Made by a program: the position numbers and the translations under genes
Source of the DNA: Cryoendolithus antarcticus
Taxonomy: Eukaryota; Ascomycota; Dothideomycetes; Cladosporiales; Cladosporiaceae
Assembly (NCBI GenBank): GCA_002077065.1
Contig: NAJO01000069.1
Location: 1-64,000, forward strand
Reading direction: 5' to 3'
Length of the DNA: 64,000 bases
Notes under the pieces: generated by a model
Seen by the model: the letters and a program-made list of their open reading frames with translations, nothing else
Database searches by the model: none
What the model was told of the DNA's origin: nothing
Shown here: piece after piece, positions 32,700-42,370 of the stretch
Layout of the letters: every line of letters starts with the position of its first letter
How positions within the stretch are numbered: the stretch's first letter is position 1

Positions 32700-34695
32700 A
32701 TAAGGAGACCCTTAATGTTCTCCGGCCTATTATCGTCGTTAGCGTACTACTATAGTTACTCCTAAAGCATAGCTACCTCGGCCTTATCCTTAGCCTCTCT
32801 TATCTATAGCTCTAGCTCCTATTAGCGGCGTATAGCGTTGTCGTCCATATTAAAGTTAGCGGCTTACTGCAATTCGCGACGGAGCCTAGCATATGCCTCG
32901 TCGCCCTCACCGTTAGCCTCGCGCTTACGGAAGGCAATATAGTCGTCCATGTCTAGATCTAGTAGCCTTCCGGCAGCTACGTTCGCCTCGCGCAGGTCCG
33001 CTATAGCCTCGCGTAGTAGTGCATTTATACACTAGAATTAATTAGGGCTAGCAGCCCTAGGACACTCGTCTAGAACTACCTTATTGCCGTAATCGAGGTG
33101 CTCCTATATCGTATCTCGGAGCTATAGGTAGGCTAGTTAATGCCGGCGCTATTATCGATCCTCGGTATATTAACGGCTATCGAGGTCGTCGAAGCTAAGG
33201 AAGTGCAATGCTATATTACACTATTCTTTAGTATTCGCTAGGAGGTACTCGTTAAGCTCTATATAGATATTAGCGAGGCAGCTACGATTCAGCTACGAGT
33301 ACGCACTAAAGCCTACTACGTCGCCTTCTATACTATCTACTAAGGCCTAGTCTACCGGCACGCTGCATTCGACACCGCCGGACTCTTATAGGTAGTGATA
33401 AAGCTAGTATAGCCTACTATAGACAATATGGCCGCCTCGCTACTTACGGATGCGGTGATAGTTCTATAGGTCTATAAAGTCTAGGCATTCGATACGGATG
33501 ATCGGAATGTATATAGCGAAGAAGGCGAGGCGGTACGCGAGGCGATCTCTAATATAAAGGCGTATACTACTAAGCTTATTAAAGAACTCACGCTAGCGAC
33601 TAAGCGTTACGCGAGTCTATTGGTTCTACTACATCTTAATGCTTACGTTCTCTTTGCTCGTGCTAGGCATAAAGGCATCCTCGATTAATAAGTCCGTGCT
33701 ATCCGACTTCGTGCGTACCGCCTTACTAAGCGTAAAGTGAGCGGTAGTAGCTAATATAGTCTCTCTACCGCGATCGGATCGAATACGAAGCGGTATCGTG
33801 CCGTTATGCCGTGCCGTAGCGATATACTAAGCGAGCACGGAGACCTAAGACCTTACGGTAATGCTAATATAGATCTATATAATATGCCGTAAGTAGACGT
33901 CGATAGCGGCATAGATCTATATGCCCCACTTCTCGAGCTTATAGTAGCTATCTATTAATAGGCAGTAGTTTAGCCCTAGCATAATAATCTTACCTCGATA
34001 CCGCTTTACTCTCTACCTTCGTAGCTCGATTACCTTAGGGTAGTCGCGGCGTGCGATAGCGTAGAGTTTCTTACTATAAGAGGGTTAGTAACGAGGCTAT
34101 AGCTAGGCCGTAGCGATTTAGCTCGGCTGAATCGCTAGGGCACTATAGCGACTCTAATGAATGCAGTAGTAGCAGCCCTTAGCGATTTAGCGCTACGAGG
34201 GCTCTACGAGTCGTACCGGCCAATAATATTATACCGTGAGCGTATAAACTAAGCTAAGCGATGCTTGCTAAAGTCCTTAATCTGCCCTAGCTCTATCTCC
34301 TCCGCTAACGCGACTTCTATTGTATACTCTATCTCCGTACGGCGGTAACCTCTTAATCGTTATAGAAGCCCTATCGAGTAGCGCATACGACGAAGCCGCT
34401 ACTATAATATAATAATACTATCTCTTATAAGCATACGGAGGCTCTCTTCGTCGGAGCATTGGATCTAGTAGTAGAAGTGGATAATACGGGTCTTAAGGTC
34501 GTAATCGTTAACGTAATGCTTTATAATGCTAATACCGGTACTTATAAGGAAGCGTATAAGGGTGGCTCTAGATATAGTGACTTAATACGTGTTAGCTAGT
34601 TATTAAACGACCTTATATATACGTAGGCCCTCGCTCTCTAACTAGTAGCCGATCTAATCGGTATAAGGCTCTAGGTCGATCCTTGGACGAGGCAT
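32700..34695 (-). pseudogene. RIP-killed transposase with HTH and integrase-type DDE core
   Basis: The minus-strand frame starts at ATG 34695 (MPRPRIDLEPYTD) and shows an N-terminal helix-turn-helix-like region with VTISRATLIRFLISTGISII near 34570. The catalytic region at about 33980-33570 includes LIDSYYKLEKWGI, AAIDVYLRHII (first Asp), GTIPLRIRSDRGRET (second Asp) and ENVSIKM followed by two TAG codons and NQ. That last block matches the NxRIExWW signature of fungal integrase-core proteins if the TAGs were TGG. The Glu position reads AAG (33635-33637), a G-to-A change that would abolish catalysis. Nearly all stops are TAG or TAA at Gln or Trp sites. A WNYHRIRKWR block further on is also typical of this family. 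The 3' limit is approximate. Confidence 0.75.
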
Positions 34696-34949
34696 TACGT
34701 ATGATTATAGAGGAAGGCGGAGGTATTAAGGTATTAAGAGCTTAAGAGCTCTAGTAAAATGGCGGTTAAGTGTTACCGAAGTAAGACCGAATCGCTACGA
34801 GGCTACTACGAGGACCGAGCTAGCGAAAAGAGCTACGGCTATATCTAGTTCGATGCTCTAGGTATTAATAGTCCTCGTGCTATACCTCGTGCTACACTCG
34901 CTTGTCGCGGGCGGCTGCTCGTCCTCCGGCTCCTCCTTTACTATCTTAT

Positions 34950-36060
34950 TACGCTCCTCCGCCGTAGTAGCACACCCTACCTTCACCGCATTTAGCTAAT
35001 CTACCTACCTTATCGTAATAGCGAGGCCCTACTCCGCCTGCTCTAGTTAACCCTTAGCCGCTAATATAGCACTATCGATCTCCTCTAGATTACCCTCGGC
35101 CGCTATCGTAGTAGTGTCGAACTCCTATAGCTTTACCTATATATCTTCTACCGAATCGTAGCTAGCCTCGTATAGCACCTCGCGCGCCTATAGCCTTTTT
35201 GCTAGCACCGCCTTTATAGCTATTAGATTGATCACCGCCTCGCCGCGAGCCTTATATAGCCTCGCTAGTGCCTTACTTACTACCTCTAAGATCTAGATAT
35301 GCGCCGTGCTATTCGAATGTTACGTAGTTAAGCTACGGCGTACTCTAGCGCCTCCTCGATCTACGCTATCGCCTCGTAGTACGCCTCGCTAAGCTCTATG
35401 TTTGCCTTAATACGCTTCTCTCTAGTCTAGTTGCTCGCCGTATTAAGGCACCGCGCCGCATGTTCCTTAAAGGCCAAATATCTGCTATCCTCCACTCTAT
35501 CTCTAATAACCGTAGGTATCTCCCTATCCTCCTCTACCTTAGACTACGCCTTATAGCTATCCTTACTTTACTCCCTATAAATCCGGCATACCTCTACGCT
35601 CTTATTAAACACCCTGCAAGGCCTACGACCTCTACGTATACACTAGTAGTAAGGACCTAGCTACTCTATCTCCTTACCGTTCTCTATAACCTCACTACCG
35701 TACTCAATCTTATAGATAGCGTATAGCCGTGACTTCTTACTATCCGTTCCGAGTACTCTACGAGCGGCGTGCTCCTTGGCCTACAATATGTCCGCTAATT
35801 AAAGGCACTAGTCCCTATTACTAGGGATTGTAGCGTAGCGGAAGTTATTAAGGCGCTAGCGAGGCTATAGCGATTTAGACTCTAGAGCGTCGTAGCTAGC
35901 CTCTATATGCGCATCTTTATTATCTCCTTTAGGTCCAATTATGCAGTGGTAGTAAGGCGGTGGCTATAGCGTTCTAATAAGGTAGTGGGTAGAGGATAGT
36001 AGTAGTGCGTAGAGCGCTAAGAGGCGGCGGAGATAGCGAGGCCATAGTAAGGTGGATGGT
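34950..36060 (-). pseudogene. Decayed coiled-coil ORF, right copy
   Basis: Diverged direct duplicate of 29470-30610. Shared blocks include ACCCT-CAAGG-CTA, TCTCTATAAC and CTCAATCTTA in the same order and spacing. It is also full of RIP-type changes, and the two copies carry different sets, so they diverged before or during RIP. A GGT microsatellite (36095-36112) lies just outside. Confidence 0.6.
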
Positions 36061-36094
36061 AGCAACCGGAGCGATAGGGTGATAGCGACAGTGA

Positions 36095-36112
36095 GGTGGT
36101 GGTGGTGGTGGT
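36095..36112 (+). repeat. (GGT)6 microsatellite
   Basis: Six perfect GGT units inside the transposon, close to its right end. This segment is less affected by RIP than the interior. Confidence 0.9.
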
Positions 36113-36183
36113 AGCGCCGAGATAGAGGTGGATGGTCTCGTGTCAGCGAGTGCACTGCGATTTGGTGACGAGTCGGACGCGCA

Positions 36184-36218
36184 GACCTCGGATCATGTTT
36201 TGAGACACTTGCTAATAC
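36184..36218 (-). repeat. Right terminal inverted repeat (35 bp)
   Basis: Perfect inverted match to 29281-29315, ending in TTGCTAATAC and followed by TGATCAAC. It marks the right end of the transposon. Confidence 0.95.
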
Positions 36219-36226
36219 TGATCAAC

Positions 36227-36826
36227 GGTAGTAGTGCGGCAGGAGTACGGGCCGACAGCCGTGAAGGCTTGACCTTCCTGCTTAGTGATCCTCCCCTTTC
36301 ATTCGTGTTTCCCTCCCACGGCGACGCTGCTTCCAACTACTTGATCAACAATGCTAAGCTGACATATTGAGCAGTAGGCTGTACATCCGATACTGCCTGA
36401 TTCCCAACACGCTTTGGAAGACCAACGCATGTCATTGCTCGGGCCCACCGGTAGTTGGCATTTCTTCCTAGACGTATACCGGGCACCAGAACGGCATATG
36501 AGGCCGAAACGAGTCAGGTAGTGTACCCTGATGATTGTCAGCTTGACATGTGGCATCGCAGTAGGAGTCGGCGTGTCACCGGATGTACTGTCGCAATCGA
36601 TTCCGCCCTGAAAACCTCATCCGGGGCAATCTGCAGATCAGCGAAGTCAACGTTTAAGTCAGTGAGCTCAGCCGGATATATTCTTGGCTGAGTGCGCTTA
36701 CATTATGGTCTACACGAGAGTACGGGAATGTGTGAACTGACGGGAAATGGCTTACCTTGTGTGAGATACCCATACTGAGCGAGGCGACGATGCACGCAAT
36801 ACAGTCCGGCTGCTAGGCTGTGTCGT
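36227..36826. other. Intergenic region right of the transposon
   Basis: Normal composition resumes at once after the right inverted repeat. I see no gene before the 3' end of the RBR-like gene. Confidence 0.5.
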
Positions 36827-38548
36827 CTACTCTGCGTCCTCCATCTCATCATCCTCATCGTTAACGGCATTAGGTGGTGGGAGCTCTCCAGGATCCTGGC
36901 CGTTCGCCAAGGCACGCCGGATCATTCTCGCCTGGTGCAGATCACCTGCAGTATCAGCGGCCTCGAGCATCGTAACAATCCGTTGCCATTCTCGTATGTC
37001 TCGTCCTGCTCGCGCTGGAGGAGGCAGATCAGCGAGAGGAGCGTGTCCGGGCAGGCGCAGACCCCCGACTTGCGGTCTTGGTCCCTGACCATCAGCGAAA
37101 GCTTCCGCCCTTCGCTGCTCGAGACGAGCTGCATCGCGCATGATATCCTCATTTTGCATCCGCTCGGCTGCTGCGGCAAGAAGGTCCAGACCAGTCAACG
37201 GATGGTCTTGTTCGGCGATAGCTTCATCACCGCCATCGCTGTTCTCCTCGCTGTCCTCACCCATCACTACGTCCTGGTCGTGCCTCGCCGGAACACCCGG
37301 AAGCGGGGGCGGCATCGCATCGTTCGGGTAGGTTCGACACCCGCCTGGCACGCCCCAGTGTTGCTCACCTGGTCTTGTCTGCTTGCCGCAGGGAAAGCAG
37401 TACTGCCCTCCACATTCGCACGTCATGTGGTTGCACGCCTCTTTGAGTGCATCAGCTCGCCAACAACGAGGGCAGAACTGAACATCCTTGCCTCTGATCA
37501 GACCCTTGAACGGTGCGTCGCGAGCCTTTCTAGCCGCCTCCACGTCGAACTCGCAGTTGAGATGTGTTGCGGCTTCTGCTTCGTTAGCAAGCTCCTTCTT
37601 GCATCGCTTGCAGAACATCTTGCCGCAGTCCTCTACCGGTCACGCAGCCGTGTAGCGGATGTTTGCTGCCGCGCCCAGTTCGACGGCGCCAAGATACTGC
37701 TCATGGCACCAAATACGGAGGTATGGGAAGGTGGTCCTCGACTCCTTCACCTCCAGGTATCGCTTTAAAACTTCCCTGGGCAGCATGTCGCGGTACGTCT
37801 CAGTGCGCAAGCGGTGACCACGATACTTTGCGGGATATTTGTTCTCGTTGGTGCTCGCCTCATCGAAGACCCTGACGACGCAGTCGCCACAGATGCCTCC
37901 GAAGTTGTCGCACCAGAAACCTCCTGACTCGTCAAAGTCTGCGATGTCATCGCAACAATACTGACATATCTCGGGGTCGGGCGGCGTTTCCAGGTTTGGC
38001 GGATCATCCAGATGGGTGTGATATTCGTCAACCGACGAAGCGTCCTCGCTGTCAATGGATCTGTCAGAGTCATCAGAGTCGTCGAGGGGTAATCCACCAG
38101 CTGCAAGGCGGGCGGCCTCACCTTGTCGTGCTCTGCGGACAGCGTTCTGGGCCTCGGCATTCGCAGCCTCTTCAGCTGCTCGTCTCGCTTCTGCCTCGTT
38201 TCTCAGCCGGTCGATCATCTGCTGCGCCATGTCCGGCATGGGTACAACTCCCTCATCGGCTCCATTCCTGCGCTCGTCAGCTTCTCCAACCACACCGTCA
38301 ACGAATATGCGGTCGGCAGTACCTGGGTCTTGGAGTTGCTCGAAGGCTTCTCGGAGGCGTGCCTGGAGGACTTCGATCCTGATAGGGTTGGGAAACGGCA
38401 TCGCGTACTCTGCTGTGAGGCGATTTTCGAGCCTGCCAATGTGATCATCCTCTATCTCGTTGCCGAGTGCGAGCTGGTGCTCATGCTCCGCTTGGAACTC
38501 TTCATCGCTCTGCTCGTCAGAAAGCTCGTCGTGCTCGTTGTTGTTCAT
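36827..38548 (-). CDS. RBR-type E3 ubiquitin ligase-like gene, interrupted by TGA
   Basis: RING-between-RING ubiquitin ligase-like protein, two-step transfer through a RING2 cysteine. The first part (38548-37640, 302 residues) has an acidic and helical N-terminus, then a RING1-like cysteine cluster (CQYCCDDI, FWCDNFGGICGDC) near 195-225, and ends at TGA 37642-37640 after IRYTAA. The same frame runs on without break to 36827. It gives PVEDCGKMFCKRCKKEL with His and Cys of an IBR domain, and then RING2 FCPRCWRADALKEACNHMTC followed by ECGGQYCFPCGK, with the presumed active Cys before NHM. The TGA stands exactly where IBR domains have the Cys of a CP-x-x-x-C pair, so TGC or TGT to TGA is likely. 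An 84-bp in-frame intron (GTATTT...CGGTAG) is possible but would remove conserved zinc ligands. The C-terminal 150 residues are disordered and end acidic. Expression status is uncertain. Confidence 0.65.
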
Positions 38549-39178
38549 TCTTATGGTAGGGGATGGGAGTACTTACCAGAAGTGCTGTTAGTGCGTGATG
38601 CTGTGTAGATCGAAGACTGGAACGCTGGATGCAAAGAGCGGGATTTGTCGAGTCACAGACTGTGCTTGCTTCACGCAGATTAGTTCTGCTCGAGTGCGGG
38701 AGGTATGTAACGCTCGACTTCTTTCAGTGTGACGGACAAGGGCTGAGGATGAACAAAGGGCTCGGATAGGTAGTATCGGATGTGACTTTGTACAGGACTA
38801 CTAACATGGCATTGTTCGCGCTGTCAGTACAAAGACACCCACCAACATCTAAAGGCTTGTCGTACTTATAATACCCAACGAATCCATTGTCCTCCCGCGT
38901 AGCAACGAATGAACGATCTATCAGACCCGGTGTCTTTTGACAAGCATCCATCCTGTGCACTAGCGACTTTGAACAAGGGTCGAGATTTTTAATCCCAGAT
39001 CGAGGTTGGAAGAGCGCGACGTGACTTCCGACTCTGGATCTTCAGAGTTCCACCGTCTTCGTGCTCTCTGACTTCGTTTCAACGTGCTCGCCACTATGCG
39101 CGGCGACCCTGAGATCTGACGACTGCATGCCATCCGCCCGTTTGTCTTCGAGGCAAATCGACGAATGTGCCGACCGAG
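38549..39178. other. Promoter region of the RBR-like gene
   Basis: 630 bp between the RBR-like start and the 3' end of the next minus-strand gene. No coding signal is supported. Confidence 0.5.
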
Positions 39179-40123
39179 TCACATGGACTCGTTATGAACG
39201 TCCTCGTCCGTGTCCTCCCACTCGGCAGGTGCGCCCTTCTCGTCCGCGAACGGAGCCCAAAGAGGCTCGCCGTACCACAATTCGTTCGGATCCTGGCCAT
39301 CCGCTATCTGTTTCCTGCGCAAGGCTTCGACGGCGGGTAGGAAGAACTTTGCGAATCGCTTGCGGTCAGCGCTATGACGCCGGCCCAGATGCTCCCACCC
39401 CTCTGACTTCGTACGCCGGTGGCGCCGTCCCCGGCCTGCCTTGGACCTGGATTTCTTTTCACCTTGACCTTTCATCGGCAGAGAGGCAGCTGTGTATTTA
39501 ACCTCGTTGCGAACACGGATTCCGGGGGCGGAGCTGATCGGCATCACTCCGGAAGGAACGCCCAAGCCATCATCGTTGCCTACGATCCCACCATAGACCA
39601 CGCTCCCTGGACCACACTCGCCTTTTTCAATCGCTTCCTGTGCAGCTTTGATTCGTTCCGCGAATCCCTCCTCCACCTTCAAGGTCCTCTTGAGCTCGCC
39701 GATGTTGCGCTCCGGTTCTCCGGTTCTACGATGGTGGAAATGCTGAAGACATTGGGCGCGGGTATAGACTATGCTAGCAATCTCGTATGTTTCGTTGCTG
39801 AATGCGGGCGCCCAGCGAGCAATTGGCAAGGAGTTGTCGGAAGGAGGGTTGTAGTCGCTTGCTTGGATGTCATAGTATGGAATCTCCAATTCCTCATTCC
39901 CGATCATGCAGGTCATACCAGCCACGACGCGATGGGGTGTGAGGGTTCCGTTGACGGTACTCAACATCACTTCGGCTCGGTACAGAAGCGGATGGTGCTT
40001 CTCTTCGAAGCTGACGCCGCCAACAACGACGCACGGGACGCCTTTGACACCGGGCTCGCCGAAGCAGAGGTAGCCCATGTCGATGACTTCCATGTTCTGC
40101 TGTGAGGTGTTCGAGGTCGCCAT
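39179..40123 (-). CDS. Unknown protein with basic centre and acidic tail
   Basis: Single-exon protein of 314 residues, family not recognised. Residues 15-100 look folded and beta-rich (MGYLCFGEPGVKGVPCVVVG, RAEVMLSTVNG, VVAGMTCMIGNEELEIPYYD). Residues about 140-165 are helical and charged. A very basic stretch (KKSRSKAGRGRRHRRTKSEG) at about 222-243 could be a nuclear localisation signal. The tail is acidic. The block RRKQIADGQDPNELW at about 271-285 resembles RRALANGQDPGELPP near the end of the neighbouring RBR-like protein, which hints at a shared domain or a common origin of the two tails. The ATG at 40123 opens the first block; no signal peptide. Confidence 0.65.
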   Translation of the reverse strand: MATSNTSQQNMEVIDMGYLCFGEPGVKGVPCVVVGGVSFEEKHHPLLYRAEVMLSTVNGTLTPHRVVAGMTCMIGNEELEIPYYDIQASDYNPPSDNSLPIARWAPAFSNETYEIASIVYTRAQCLQHFHHRRTGEPERNIGELKRTLKVEEGFAERIKAAQEAIEKGECGPGSVVYGGIVGNDDGLGVPSGVMPISSAPGIRVRNEVKYTAASLPMKGQGEKKSRSKAGRGRRHRRTKSEGWEHLGRRHSADRKRFAKFFLPAVEALRRKQIADGQDPNELWYGEPLWAPFADEKGAPAEWEDTDEDVHNESM

Positions 40124-40718
40124 TGGAGTATAATGATGGCAGTTATCGTCGATGCTGGAGCCTTCGGGTCAACTCAATGAGGCGATGCTGTGACGTTTGC
40201 GGAAGCGATTGAGTGATTGTATTTACAAGAGTCCGGATCATAAATTCAGTGAAGTTTACCAAAAGCGAACGTGATTGGTGAAATCGTAGATCGGAGGCGA
40301 AATGCTCTACACCGTGAGTCACGCGTTGAATTGCCTCATATGCCATCTTCACTTGCCTCCAGCTTGTCTTCGTATAAGCTGCCCGTCAAGCAACGCTTTC
40401 CCTCGACGTGGACGCCGTAGAGAGCTCCTCGAATGACCACATGCAGTGACTGTTAGATGCGTTTTGCGTCCCAATAGAGACCAGCAGTGGAGACAGAAGC
40501 TCCTGGAACGCGCTTTCCTTGACTCGACTCAGCACGTACGTTCACAAAGCTGAGCTTGTTTCCCTTCGCCAGATCGAACACAGACTAGACGCTTCCCTGC
40601 ACTTCTCACGACTAACACAATCGCTACGAAGCAGACCGAATAGATACCCCACTGCTGCGGGAACTTCAATCGACGAAACTGATCAATCTTCACCTCCAGA
40701 GGCGTGAGACTGAATACC
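40124..40718. promoter_or_regulatory. Divergent promoter region
   Basis: 595 bp between the start of the 314-residue gene (-) and the modelled start at 40719 (+). No specific site is recognised. Confidence 0.4.
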
Positions 40719-41559
40719 ATGGTAAGCTCGCCTACCGTACTCACTGCTGCGGCAATCCTTACCAAAGTTCTTTACAGGCAGAGTCGAATCGTCGCAGCCC
40801 TCTTATCACCGATGACGGGGAAGCTCTCACTCACAATGTCCCAGCTACTGGCAACTCAGCAGTCAGTAATGGTGCTGCATGAGCACTTCGATGGACACTA
40901 AAATTCTATCCAGTCACCCAATTCGACCGCTCCGATGATGGAACCCGCACCCGCCACTGACGAAAAGTAAGTTAGCCCCGCCCAAGTACACGGAGCGAAG
41001 ACATGCTGAGATCCTCGAAATTCGCGAAATCCACCGCTTCACCTGGCCAGATGACGAGGCAAGCCAGCGTGAACGCGCGAATGAGAAGTTTCCCGACGGA
41101 TGCGATATTGCTGTCAAATACCAACCAGACTGGTCCAGAGCGGCCACGACTAGCTTCGTCAAGGACATCGTGCGCATCACCAACGAAGCTACGACAACAT
41201 TGTATCAAGACTTCGAGGCGATCTTACCATATCGAGACGGAGAGCAGGAGAGGATCATAAACGCCGCAAACAGGACAGGAGGCCTGGACGAGCGAGTGGC
41301 ATCCATTCGAACTTACATGGATCGCTCCATGGTCGACGAGCCTCTACGTTCTGTGGAGCGGAATTGGGTTCTGGATCACTGGCGCTTCTTCCAGCTGGCG
41401 ATCTCCACGCCACACTTCACCAAGGTCGATGCAATTCTCGTCAAAACTGCAGCATCACTCGAGGAGATCACAATGGCGCTGAAAGTCTACATCTGTACCC
41501 CAAGCGCTGTCAACGCGGCGGGTGTCGAACGCGTGCTCGTCGCTTCCATGACGGTCTGA
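40719..41559 (+). CDS. Unknown protein; 5' exon structure uncertain
   Basis: The main exon (about 41001-41559) clearly codes: HAEILEIREIHRFTWPDDEA, then FPDGCDIAVKYQPDWSRAAT, and ends VERVLVASMTV. It has no ATG of its own in frame. My model adds exon ATG 40719-40721, a 56-bp intron with GTAAGC...TTTACAG, exon 40778-40861 (AESNRRSPLITDDGEALTHN and on), a 52-bp intron (GTCAGT...ATCCAG) and exon 40914-40966 (Ser/Pro/Ala-rich). The last junction needs a 34-bp intron (GTAAGT...GCGAAG), too short for comfort, so a frameshift or another path is possible. The model product has 232 residues. No family, signal peptide or membrane helix is recognised. Confidence 0.45.
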
Positions 41560-42370
41560 CGGGACATCAGTTTGGATGTATACCAGGCGTGTACCTGAGC
41601 TCGCAGGCCTGCTGGGAATGAGCTGTGAGTGGGCTGGAAGTCGGAGCTATTAGAGGACCGTCACTTCGGGCGATCATGCATTCGGCAGGCTGTATTAGCC
41701 CCCTCGATCACTGTGCAATGGGGTTGCACCGACGTACCAACAGTATCACAGAAGCACTGACCGTGCTTTCGGCGTAATGCCACAGACTGTGTGATTGATG
41801 GCTGTATCACCCGAGGTTGACAATATGCGCATGTGTAATGTGACGAGGGGTTATATCTCTTCGGTTGAGGGTAGTATGCATGGCTACCTCGACCCGGCCT
41901 CCGATGCCACGTCCTTCATCCGATCGTTTTAGCACTACAGAATACTACAGTACATGCCTGTGATCAAGCCACAGCACACGCTCGATCTGGTCAATGGCAC
42001 CTCTCCATCAGCTCGCACGTCGACCACGTCCCGAACTAGTAATCTCCAGGCCGGTGAGTGAGACCTTCGAATGAACGGCATAACACCCCTGATGTCGCAT
42101 TTTACGCACTCGTAGCCTTCAGTGCAGCCACGACTCATGGCCATCTGTACAGCCCTGGCCGAGCCCGGTCTCTGACCTGTGCGGCAAGCCTAGCCAATAG
42201 GTGGTCGCTGCATCACCAAATATCAGTATGAGGGCATCAACATATGACTGTAGTGTTCATACCTGTCCGTTTCTCTCTGGCCATCGTGCTTCACACGCTT
42301 ATTGATCGTCCATCCTGGGGACGTGCCTTTGAATTGGGTGACTGATAATTCACGCTGAAAATACCACCTG
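41560..42370. other. Convergent intergenic region
   Basis: About 0.8 kb between the ends of the unknown gene (+) and the acidic-repeat gene (-). I see nothing codable of note. Confidence 0.45.

Larger units (their letters stand above)
29281..36218 (-). mobile_element. RIP-inactivated TIR DNA transposon, integrase-type
   Basis: A 6.9-kb element bounded by perfect 35-bp terminal inverted repeats (29281-29315 and 36184-36218; outer end GTATTAGCAAGTGTCTCAAA). Both ends touch the sequence TGATCA, which may be a 6-bp target duplication or, being palindromic, part of a longer repeat. The interior is almost free of CA and TG and full of TA and TAG, while GC content stays moderate, a RIP signature. 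On the minus strand it holds decayed ORFs: a coiled-coil protein, a transposase with an integrase-type DDE core, a charged linker protein and a second copy of the coiled-coil protein. TIRs plus a retroviral-integrase-like transposase recall Ginger-type elements, but the superfamily is not proven. Confidence 0.85.

Noticed and set aside
29470..36060. The two 1.1-kb direct repeats taken as LTRs of a retrotransposon
   Set aside because: They encode protein, lie inside perfect inverted repeats rather than at the ends, and no reverse transcriptase was seen between them.
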